NCBI GenBank assembly: GCA_019247755.1
Contig: JAFBAM010000297.1
Location: 1 to 9,032 of the forward strand
Length of the DNA stretch: 9,032 bases
Reading direction: 5' to 3'
DNA from: Sphingomonas sp.
Lineage (GTDB): Bacteria; Pseudomonadota; Alphaproteobacteria; Sphingomonadales; Sphingomonadaceae
The translations under genes were made by a program, and so were the position numbers. Each line of letters opens with the position of its first letter. The stretch's first letter is position 1. Below, in pieces: positions 1 to 6,169 of the stretch. Below the pieces are notes generated by a model, which saw only the letters and a list, made by a program, of their open reading frames with translations, was not told where the DNA came from and ran no database searches.

Positions 1-600
1 CGGATCCTCCAGCACCTTCCCCTCTGACGACGAGTGCAGCAGGTTCGCATCGATCGAGAATGGCGCCTCCCCGCGCTTGTCTTTAGCGATCGGGATCTGG
101 TGCTTCTCGGCGAAGTCGAGCAGCGCCTCGCGGCTTTGATATTCCCACTCCCGCCACGGCGCGATCACCTTGATGTCCGGCTCCAGCGCATAATAGCCGA
201 GCTCAAAGCGAACCTGGTCGTTGCCCTTGCCGGTTGCGCCATGACAAACCGCATCCGCACCGACCTGACGCGCAATCTCGATCTGCCGCTTGGCGATCAG
301 CGGACGTGCGACCGACGTTCCGAGCAGGTAATCGCCCTCATATTGCGTGTTGGCTCGGAACATCGGGAAGACGAAGTCGCGGACGAACTCCTCGCGCAAA
401 TCGTCGATGAAGATGTTCTCGGGCTTCACGCCCAGCATCTCGGCCTTCTTGCGCGCCGGCTCGACCTCTTCGCCCTGTCCCAAGTCGGCGGTGAAGGTCA
501 CGACCTCCGCCTCATATTCGGTCTGCAGCCACTTGAGGATGATCGAAGTGTCGAGCCCGCCCGAATAAGCGAGTACCACCTTCAGCTTCTTATCCGCCAT
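1..600 (-). CDS. argG: Argininosuccinate synthase, N-terminal 200 residues (cut by window edge)
   Basis: ArgG joins citrulline and aspartate, using ATP, to give argininosuccinate, the penultimate step of arginine synthesis in the cytoplasm. The frame is open from the ATG at 600 to the window edge, giving 200 of the usual ~400 residues. The ATP-binding loop AYSGGLDTS is at residues 11-19. The conserved stretch HGATGKGNDQVRFE is at about 120-133, and PWREW follows at 148-152. The sequence reads as a standard alphaproteobacterial ArgG, especially FVFPMFRAN and RGEAPFSIDANLLHSSSEGKVLEDP-like segments near the edge. The start is fixed by overlap: the argF stop TAA (602-600) shares one base with this ATG (TAATG), and GGGACAG upstream is a modest ribosome binding site. 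It is the last gene visible in the argCJBFG operon; an argH could follow outside the window. Identity is very secure. Confidence 0.98.
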   Translation of the reverse strand, partial: MADKKLKVVLAYSGGLDTSIILKWLQTEYEAEVVTFTADLGQGEEVEPARKKAEMLGVKPENIFIDDLREEFVRDFVFPMFRANTQYEGDYLLGTSVARPLIAKRQIEIARQVGADAVCHGATGKGNDQVRFELGYYALEPDIKVIAPWREWEYQSREALLDFAEKHQIPIAKDKRGEAPFSIDANLLHSSSEGKVLEDP

Positions 601-1454
601 TAATTCTGTCCCAACATCCAAAGCATGGCGCCACGCGCCGTATGCATCCGGTTCTCGGCCTGGCGCCAGACACCGGAGCGCTTGCCGTCGATGACCGGCG
701 CCGTCACTTCCTCGCCGCGCCGGGCAGGCAGGCAATGCAGGAACCAGGCGTCGTTCGCCCGGCTCATCAGGGACTCGTTAACCTGGTAAGGCTCGAACGC
801 GGCCCGCCGCTCGTCGCTATCCTCGCCTCCCATCGATACCCAGACGTCCGTGTAGACCACATCAGCTCCATCGACGGCTTCCTCGGGGTCGGCGACCTGC
901 CGAACGCCGGCTATGCCGTCGAGCCCATGCCCCTGTGGGCTGGCGATGCTGAACTCCGCGCCAACCAGCGCACAGGCCTCGGCGAGCGAGCGCGACACAT
1001 TGTTGCCTTCGCCGATGAAGGCGATCTTCGCGCCCTCGAGCCGTCCAACCAGTTGCTTGACCGTCAGAAGGTCGGCGAGCGCCTGCAGCGGGTGGTCGGT
1101 GCCCGACAGCATGTTGAGCACCGGCGCAGCATTCACCGCCGCCATCTGCTCCAGCAGCCCATGATCGAACACACGCGCCGCGATGATGGCATGATAGCAG
1201 GCGAGCGTATGCGTCACGTCTGCGACGCTCTCGCGGCTGCCGATGCCCAGCTCGTTCGGCTGGATATAGACCGGGTGGCCTCCAAGCTGCGCTGCCGCCA
1301 GTTCCATCGAGTTTCGCGTCCGCGAACTCGGCTTCTCGAAATAGAGCGCGACGCCCTTCCCTTCGAGCAAGCGCGGATGCGGCTGCTCCGAAGCGGCGAG
1401 AATCCAGTTGAGGTCGGTCGCATCCAGGTCGCGGATCGACAGCAGGTGCCTCAC
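600..1454 (-). CDS. argF: Ornithine carbamoyltransferase (short subtype)
   Basis: ArgF transfers the carbamoyl group of carbamoyl phosphate to ornithine, making citrulline in the cytoplasm. Starting at GTG 1454 it has 284 residues, shorter than the usual 300-340. The carbamoyl-phosphate loop is SSRTR (43-47) where most family members have STRTR. HPLQ (121-124) stands where HPCQ or HPTQ is common. The ornithine-binding DVWVSMG (203-209) and the HCLP loop (240-243) are intact, and QAEN-RMH (266-271) closes the protein. DVWVSMG supports ornithine as substrate over acetyl- or succinyl-ornithine, and fits the presence of argJ. The start was chosen because VRHLLSI matches the family N-terminus (RHFL), GGGAGAG lies about 8 bases upstream, and GTG overlaps the argB stop by 4 bases (GTGA). 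The open frame upstream to 1583 is an argB shadow. The features recall actinobacterial-type ArgF, unlike the alphaproteobacterial ArgG next to it. Confidence 0.95.
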   Translation of the reverse strand: MRHLLSIRDLDATDLNWILAASEQPHPRLLEGKGVALYFEKPSSRTRNSMELAAAQLGGHPVYIQPNELGIGSRESVADVTHTLACYHAIIAARVFDHGLLEQMAAVNAAPVLNMLSGTDHPLQALADLLTVKQLVGRLEGAKIAFIGEGNNVSRSLAEACALVGAEFSIASPQGHGLDGIAGVRQVADPEEAVDGADVVYTDVWVSMGGEDSDERRAAFEPYQVNESLMSRANDAWFLHCLPARRGEEVTAPVIDGKRSGVWRQAENRMHTARGAMLWMLGQN

Positions 1455-2329
1455 CAGCTTCTCTCCCGCTTGATCATCGTCCCGACGCCATGGTCGGTCA
1501 GCAACTCGATCAGCAGGCTGTGGTGAACGCGCCCGTCGATGATGTGGGCGAAGCCGACGCCCTGGTCGACTGCGTCGGCGCACGCCTTGAGCTTCGGGAT
1601 CATGCCCTTGCCCACGCTGTCGTGCGTGAGCCGCTCGCGCAGCTCGGCCGAGGTCAGCCGGGGAATCAGCGTAGCCTCGTCCTTCGGATCTTCGAGTAGC
1701 CCGGGAACGGCGGTCAGATAGACGATCTTCTCCGCCTTCATCGCCACCGCGATCGCCCGCGCGGCCTCGTCGGCGTTGACGTTATATGGCTGTCCTTCGG
1801 CGTTCGCGCCGACCGTCGAAATCACCGGCGACAGGCCATCGTCGAGCAACCGGTGGATCAATTCCGCCCGCACCTTTGTCACATTGCCGACGAAGCCGAA
1901 TGCAGAGTCGGCCGGCGTCACTTCCAGCAGTCCGGCGTCCTCGCCCGAAACGCCTACCGCGACGGGCTCGTCGCCCGCCTGGCTGTTGATGGTCGAAACG
2001 AGGTCGCGGTTGATCTTCCCGACCAGCACCATCCGGACGATCTCGAGCGTCTCCGCATCGGTGACGCGAAGCCCATCCTTGAACTCAGGCTCCTTGCCGA
2101 CGCGCCGAAGCATCGTGTCGACCTGCGGCCCGCCGCCGTGCACCAACACGCAGCGCACGCCGACACTTCGCAGCAGCAATACGTCCTGCGCCAGCGCAAG
2201 GTCACTTTCGCGGTCGATCGCCGCCCCGCCGAGCTTCACCACCACCGACTTGCCGGCAAACTGGCGGATGTAGGGCAGCGCCTCGACGAGGATGCGCGCG
2301 GTCTGCAGTGGAGGAAGGCTGGCCATCAC
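1451..2329 (-). CDS. argB: N-acetylglutamate kinase
   Basis: ArgB phosphorylates N-acetylglutamate with ATP, usually the controlled step of bacterial arginine synthesis. The 292-residue protein is of normal length for the amino acid kinase family. Visible motifs are VVVKLGG (29-35; VxKYGG is commoner), the HGGGPQV glycine loop (64-70), KDGLRVTD (84-91), NVNADEAA (183-190), KGMIPKL (241-247) and the C-terminal TDHGVGT. The N-terminus carries EALPYIRQFAGK, resembling the N-terminal helix of arginine-inhibited enzymes, so feedback inhibition by arginine is plausible but only inferred. Two starts are possible: GTG 2329, which overlaps the argJ stop by 4 bases, or the next codon ATG 2326, sharing one base (GTGATG). 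They differ by a single residue. The ribosome binding site is weak (AAAGAG), consistent with coupling to argJ. MVLVGKINRDLV and VGVSGEDAGL read more like actinobacterial ArgB than like other alphaproteobacterial ones. Confidence 0.97.
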   Translation of the reverse strand: MMASLPPLQTARILVEALPYIRQFAGKSVVVKLGGAAIDRESDLALAQDVLLLRSVGVRCVLVHGGGPQVDTMLRRVGKEPEFKDGLRVTDAETLEIVRMVLVGKINRDLVSTINSQAGDEPVAVGVSGEDAGLLEVTPADSAFGFVGNVTKVRAELIHRLLDDGLSPVISTVGANAEGQPYNVNADEAARAIAVAMKAEKIVYLTAVPGLLEDPKDEATLIPRLTSAELRERLTHDSVGKGMIPKLKACADAVDQGVGFAHIIDGRVHHSLLIELLTDHGVGTMIKRERSW

Positions 2330-3486
2330 GATGTCTTGCTATTCTCTTTGATGTAGCCGGGGCCGAGGTCGATCCCGATCATCCGCGCGTGGCCGTGGCC
2401 GGCGCCGAGATGCACCTCGATTTCGACCTCGTCGCCCATCATGTGCTCGGAGAGCGACTGGCCATCGTGCTGGATGCCGACGCCGCCCTTCGCGACCTTG
2501 ATGCCGCCATAGGCAACGAACGATTTGGCGACACTCATATCGACGCCTGCAGACCCAGCTGCCGCCATCAGCCGCCCCCAATAGGGGTCGCCGCCGTACC
2601 AGCTGCATTTGACGAGGTTGTTCTCGACGATGTTCTTGGCCGCAGTCCGCGCCTCTTCATTGGTCTTGGCGCCGGTGACGGTCAGGTGCGCGATCCGCGT
2701 CATGCCCTCGGCATCGCGCGCCATCATCATCGTCAGCTCGCGGCACGCTGCGAGCACGGCGTCGGCAAACTCCTGCGGGTCGGCCCTCCCGCGCTTTCCC
2801 GACGCCAGCAGCATCGCCGTGTCGTTGGTCGACGTCGCGCCATCGACATTGAGCGTGTTGAAGGTCGCATCAGATGCAGCCTTCAGCGCCTTCTGCATAA
2901 CCGAGCGCGAAACGTCGGCATCGGTCGTCAGGAACGCCAGCATCGTTGCCATGTTCGGCGCGATCATCCCGCAGCCCTTGGCCATGCCGCCGAGCGTGAA
3001 GGTCGAGCCCTTGATCACGACTTCCTTCGCCTGGTGGTCGGTCGTCAGGATCCCTCGCGCGGCGTCGTGCGCGCCGTCGACGGACAGCTTGTGCGCAAGC
3101 CTTGGCGTCGCATGCAGGATCGGCGCCATCGGCAACGGAGTGCCGATGATCCCGGTGGAGCAGACCATGACGTGGCTGTTGGCGATCTGCAGCGCTTCGC
3201 CGGTCGCGGCGGCCATCAGCTGCGCATTCTTGTAGCCCGGCGCCCCCGTGCCCGCGTTCGCATTGCCCGAATTGACGATGATCGCCGCGGCCTTGCCGCC
3301 ATTGGCGGCGAGCGTTGCGCGGTCGAGCTCGACCGGCGGAGCGGCGAACTTGTTCTGCGTGAAGACAGCCGCGCACGGCACCGGCCGGCCGTCCTCGGTC
3401 GCGATCAGCGCCATGTCGAATTTGCGCCGCTTGATGCCGGCGTGGCAGCCGGCGGCCACGAAGCCCTCCGCGGCGGTAATGCTCAT
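2326..3486 (-). CDS. argJ: Ornithine acetyltransferase (glutamate N-acetyltransferase)
   Basis: ArgJ moves the acetyl group from N-acetylornithine to glutamate, giving ornithine and renewing N-acetylglutamate, so the pathway runs as a cycle. Some ArgJ also use acetyl-CoA; the sequence alone does not decide this. The 386-residue length is typical. NSGNANA lies at 72-78 and STGIIG at 110-115. The self-processing site is in KGCGMIAPNMATML: the chain should split between Ala180 and Thr181, making Thr181 the N-terminal nucleophile of the beta subunit. VDGATSTND follows in the beta part. The start ATG 3486 overlaps the argC stop by 4 bases (ATGA), and MSITAAEGFVAAG matches the family N-terminus. 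The frame stays open upstream to 4044, but that part lies opposite argC in another frame and has no ArgJ homology. Its presence explains why no argE is needed. Confidence 0.97.
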   Translation of the reverse strand: MSITAAEGFVAAGCHAGIKRRKFDMALIATEDGRPVPCAAVFTQNKFAAPPVELDRATLAANGGKAAAIIVNSGNANAGTGAPGYKNAQLMAAATGEALQIANSHVMVCSTGIIGTPLPMAPILHATPRLAHKLSVDGAHDAARGILTTDHQAKEVVIKGSTFTLGGMAKGCGMIAPNMATMLAFLTTDADVSRSVMQKALKAASDATFNTLNVDGATSTNDTAMLLASGKRGRADPQEFADAVLAACRELTMMMARDAEGMTRIAHLTVTGAKTNEEARTAAKNIVENNLVKCSWYGGDPYWGRLMAAAGSAGVDMSVAKSFVAYGGIKVAKGGVGIQHDGQSLSEHMMGDEVEIEVHLGAGHGHARMIGIDLGPGYIKENSKTS

Positions 3487-4499
3487 GGGTAAACTCCGAT
3501 GGTCGTCAGCCCGGCCGTCTCGTCGAGGCCGAGCACCAAGTTCGCGCACTGGATCATCTGCCCCGCCGCGCCCTTGCCGAGATTGTCGATCGCGGACAGC
3601 GCGAGCACGCGCCCGGTCCGCTCGTCGTAGCGCGCCGTCAGCTGCACGCCATTCGACCCGCTGACCCATTTGGTCGCGGGCGGCTGGTCGGTGACGTGAA
3701 TGAACGGCTCGTTTGCGTAGGCATCGCTGAGCATTTTCAACGGGTCGCACGCGCCTGTCGCCTCGCCGTAGCAGGTCGCGAGGATTCCGCGGGTCATGGG
3801 CACAAGGTGCGGCGTGAACAGCACCGTCGCTCCCAGCGCCAGTTCCATTTCCGCCGTGTGCCGATGGTTGAGCAGCCCGTAGGCAGAAAGGCTTCCGTCG
3901 ACGGTGCTGAAGCCAGTCGCTTCCTTTGCTTCGCGACCCGCGCCGCTGACACCAGATGCGGCATCGATGATCAGGCTGTCCGGCTTCACCAGTCCCGCAT
4001 CGACCAAAGGCTTCAGCGCCAGGATCGCCGCGGTCGCATAGCAACCGGCCGCAGCGACGGCCTTCGCGCCCTTGATCGCGTCGCGGTTGAGCTCTGGAAT
4101 CCCGTAAACGAACTCGCCGAGCAGTTCGGGCGCTTCATGCGCATGACCGTACCAGCGCTCGTAGTTGGCCGCTTCGTCCAGCCGGAAGTCTGCACCTAGA
4201 TCGACAAACGGAATACCTTTCGCGAGGATGTCGGCGGCAACCCTCTGACTGTGTCCATGCGGAAGCGCGGCGAAGACCAGATCGATGCCGTCGAGCGACC
4301 CGTCGAACTTGTCGAAAACCGCATTCGGATAGGCCGCGGCGAGGTGCGGGTGCACTGCCCGAACAGCCTGCCCCGCCTTGCTCTCGCCAAACAAGGTCGC
4401 AGCCGTAAGCTGCGGATGCGCGGCAATCAGCCGCAGCAGCTCGCCGCCGACATAGCCCGAAGCTCCAAGGATAGCCGTCCGAATCATGGGAGGCGCCAT
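3483..4499 (-). CDS. argC: N-acetyl-gamma-glutamyl-phosphate reductase, long type
   Basis: ArgC reduces N-acetylglutamyl phosphate with NADPH to the semialdehyde, the third step of the pathway. The 338-residue protein has the nucleotide-binding GASGYVGGELLRL (12-24), ALPHGHS (78-84), DLGADFRL (100-107), the catalytic cysteine in AAGCYAT (Cys153) and the HRHTAEM histidine region (212-218). This is the long GASGY type. Many alphaproteobacteria instead carry a shorter ArgC beginning FIDGxxGTTG, so this variant is notable. Start: ATG 4499 (MAPPMIRTA) is used here; ATG 4487 (MIRTA) is equally possible because the family normally begins within a few residues of the GASGY loop. Neither has a clear Shine-Dalgarno sequence. 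As first gene of argCJBFG it lies just downstream of two ArgR-like palindromes, so repression by ArgR with arginine is likely. Confidence 0.96.
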   Translation of the reverse strand: MAPPMIRTAILGASGYVGGELLRLIAAHPQLTAATLFGESKAGQAVRAVHPHLAAAYPNAVFDKFDGSLDGIDLVFAALPHGHSQRVAADILAKGIPFVDLGADFRLDEAANYERWYGHAHEAPELLGEFVYGIPELNRDAIKGAKAVAAAGCYATAAILALKPLVDAGLVKPDSLIIDAASGVSGAGREAKEATGFSTVDGSLSAYGLLNHRHTAEMELALGATVLFTPHLVPMTRGILATCYGEATGACDPLKMLSDAYANEPFIHVTDQPPATKWVSGSNGVQLTARYDERTGRVLALSAIDNLGKGAAGQMIQCANLVLGLDETAGLTTIGVYP

Positions 4500-4509
4500 A
4501 TGTGAGTAG

Positions 4510-4525
4510 TTGCATATTTATGCAA
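4510..4525. promoter_or_regulatory. Candidate ArgR operator (ARG box) 1, argC-proximal
   Basis: TTGCATATTTATGCAA is a perfect inverted repeat: 7-bp arms TTGCATA and TATGCAA around a 2-bp centre. Its size, symmetry and AT-rich core match the ARG boxes bound by hexameric ArgR/AhrC, although the E. coli consensus arms (TGAAT/ATTCA) differ. It lies 11 bp upstream of the argC start, in the divergent space shared with argR. The binding role is inferred from position and symmetry. Confidence 0.75.
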
Positions 4526-4529
4526 GTGA

Positions 4530-4545
4530 ATGCATATCTATGCGC
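4530..4545. promoter_or_regulatory. Candidate ArgR operator (ARG box) 2, argR-proximal
   Basis: ATGCATATCTATGCGC is a weaker copy of the neighbouring box: TGCATA-TC-TATGCG, with perfect inner arms GCATA/TATGC and one outer mismatch. Its centre is 20 bp from that of box 1, about two helical turns, so both lie on nearly the same face of the DNA. Paired ARG boxes with this kind of spacing are the usual target of one ArgR hexamer. The site covers the first possible argR start codon (4540), which suggests tight autorepression. Confidence 0.7.
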
Positions 4546-5001
4546 ATGACTGAACTTAAGGAACGCCGCCTGAGAGCGCTCGCCGACGTCATACGTTCCG
4601 GCACGCTGGCGAGTCAGGACGAGCTGGCCGAACGCCTTGGCGCTCTAGGCTTTGCGGTCACGCAGGCGACCATCTCTCGCGATCTCGAGCAGATAGGCGC
4701 CGTGAAGGTTCGCCGCGACGGCCAGCTGAGCTACGCGCTGCCGGAAGCCGCCCGCGACGCCTTCTCGCCGCGCATCGCCGCAGTCTTCCGCGACTGGGTC
4801 CGATCGGTCGAACCCGCGGCGAACCTCGTCGTGATCAAGACCCCACCCGGCTCGGCGCACCTCGTCGGCGTTGCGCTGGACAACAGCGACCTGCCGGAGA
4901 TCGCCGGGACCATCTGTGGCGACGACACGATCTTCGTCGCCTGCCGCTCCACAAACGAAGCGGCTGCGCTCTCGGCGAAGCTCAGCGGCGAGTTAGCGTG
5001 A
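4540..5001 (+). CDS. argR: Arginine repressor
   Basis: ArgR/AhrC is an arginine-dependent repressor; in the family, arginine drives hexamer formation and operator binding. From ATG 4540 it has 153 residues (151 from ATG 4546), the normal length of ~150. The winged helix-turn-helix is N-terminal, with the recognition segment TQATISRDLEQIGAVKVR at about 43-60. The C-terminal arginine-binding domain contains VVIKTPPGSAHLVG and GTICGDDTIFVAC; the paired Asp of GDDT bind arginine in known members. The frame is open to a TTG at 4510, but that codon is part of the perfect palindrome and the extra residues (HIYASECIS) do not resemble the family, so an internal ATG is preferred. No strong ribosome binding site precedes either ATG. 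It diverges from argC and ends 9 bp inside the convergent SGNH gene. The wording TQATISRDLEQIGAVKVR with a following YALP resembles actinobacterial ArgR. Confidence 0.95.
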   Translation: MRMTELKERRLRALADVIRSGTLASQDELAERLGALGFAVTQATISRDLEQIGAVKVRRDGQLSYALPEAARDAFSPRIAAVFRDWVRSVEPAANLVVIKTPPGSAHLVGVALDNSDLPEIAGTICGDDTIFVACRSTNEAAALSAKLSGELA

Positions 5002-6159
5002 GGCGATCGTCGACGGCACGCAGTCGGCGCGGGTAAGCGGCGGCGGCGCGTCCGGGCGCAGTTTCAGCCGCGGAGTCAACTCGACCAGCCGCCGCACGTA
5101 GGCATCGGTGAACACCGCCGCGCATTTACGGCTAAGGTGCGACCATTCCGGCAGCACCAGGTTGCGAGCCTCGGGCAGGTCATCGAAGTGAATGCCCTTG
5201 GCGTTCGCACCCACCAGCAGCCGATCCCATCCAAGCGCTCGCGGTATGCGGCGCTGCTCGTTGACCCGAAGCTGCGGAGCCGACGGCGGCCGGACGAAAA
5301 TCACGTCCCCGCCATGGGCGCGGATACGCCGTACCGCCTCGGCTGACCTAGCGATAACCTTGTTGGCCACCGCCGGCGGAACATTCGGCCCGTTGAAGCC
5401 CTGCCATGCATAGCGCGCATGCTGCTGCAGGAATCGATCGGTCTCGATCCGGTGCCACATGAAATATTGCCGGCCCGGGAAGTCCTCGGAGATCTTCCAG
5501 ACGTCGTCGTACGGGCTGTCGACGCCTTTCCTCACCCCGAAATCGATCGCCCGATTGGTCAGCAGGCTCAGCCGATAATCACTGTCCATGAAGGCCAGGT
5601 ATTTCTGCAGCCAGCGGTCGATCCACAGGCCGGTGATCTGCGACGGCTTGCCATTCTTCACGTAATTGTGGACCGCGTTCCCGCCCAAGCCGATGACCGG
5701 CATGCCGAAATACATGGTGTCGGCCATCCCGACGATCAGCAGCCCGTGGAAATTCGGGTCGTTGGCGAAATGCTCGAGCAATGCCCTCGAGTTCGTCCCA
5801 ACGTGACTGACCTGGACCGGCTTCACGCCGGTCATTTGCCGGAAGCGTTCGAGGTCCGTGTCGAACAGGATGCGGCTGTCACCGACGATCGCGACCGGAG
5901 CGCCATCGGCGGCGCGGCGCGCCTCCGCCCAAGCCTGCGGGCTATCATTGATGTCGCCTGCACGGAGTTGAAGTCGCTCCCTCGCATTCCACTCCCATCC
6001 CGCCGTCAGCAATGCCGCCCCCGCGAAGGCAAACATGCCGATTTTCACCCACGGCCTTGATGGGATGTCGCGCGTCGGGACCGGCTGCGCCTGCCCCGGC
6101 CGGTCGGACGCCGTCTTCCTCAAGCCAGGCGGCAGCGCGCCGTCGCGCGTGCCGGTCAT
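4993..6159 (-). CDS. SGNH-hydrolase-like membrane-anchored protein, partner of the MBOAT acyltransferase
   Basis: The 388-residue protein has a cytoplasmic, proline-rich N-terminus, one membrane segment at about 37-56 (WVKIGMFAFAGAALLTAGWE) and a large, probably periplasmic domain. The SGNH nucleophile block is VGDSRILFD with Ser95; VGTNSRALL resembles a later block; WSHLS carries the likely catalytic His341. The residue three before this His is Glu338 instead of the usual Asp of DxxH. In related systems (AlgJ/AlgX, PatB) such proteins take an acyl group delivered by an MBOAT protein and pass it to a sugar polymer; here that role is inferred from fold and position. Start: ATG 6159 lies 10 bp after the MBOAT stop with CGGGG upstream. 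An alternative GTG 6195 would overlap the MBOAT gene by 26 bp. The gene ends tail-to-tail with argR, overlapping by 9 bp. The exact glycan substrate cannot be read from the sequence. Confidence 0.82.
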   Translation of the reverse strand: MTGTRDGALPPGLRKTASDRPGQAQPVPTRDIPSRPWVKIGMFAFAGAALLTAGWEWNARERLQLRAGDINDSPQAWAEARRAADGAPVAIVGDSRILFDTDLERFRQMTGVKPVQVSHVGTNSRALLEHFANDPNFHGLLIVGMADTMYFGMPVIGLGGNAVHNYVKNGKPSQITGLWIDRWLQKYLAFMDSDYRLSLLTNRAIDFGVRKGVDSPYDDVWKISEDFPGRQYFMWHRIETDRFLQQHARYAWQGFNGPNVPPAVANKVIARSAEAVRRIRAHGGDVIFVRPPSAPQLRVNEQRRIPRALGWDRLLVGANAKGIHFDDLPEARNLVLPEWSHLSRKCAAVFTDAYVRRLVELTPRLKLRPDAPPPLTRADCVPSTIASR

Positions 6160-6169
6160 GAGGCCCCGT

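Noticed and set aside
34..603. 189-codon plus-strand frame opposite argG
   Set aside because: The minus strand encodes unmistakable ArgG over the same bases.
1455..1583. 43-residue N-terminal extension of argF
   Set aside because: It lies inside argB, is Arg-rich, and the family N-terminus (RHLL) begins at GTG 1454 with a ribosome site.
2308..3492. 394-codon open frame on the plus strand opposite argJ
   Set aside because: It is a GC-rich antisense shadow. The argJ frame has all family motifs, and this product is Arg/His-rich with no recognisable domain.
3487..4044. N-terminal extension of argJ into argC
   Set aside because: ArgJ homology starts at ATG 3486, and the extension is an out-of-frame reading of argC.
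4510..4539. TTG start adding 10 residues to ArgR
   Set aside because: The codons form the operator palindrome and the added residues do not resemble ArgR; ATG 4540 or 4546 fits better.
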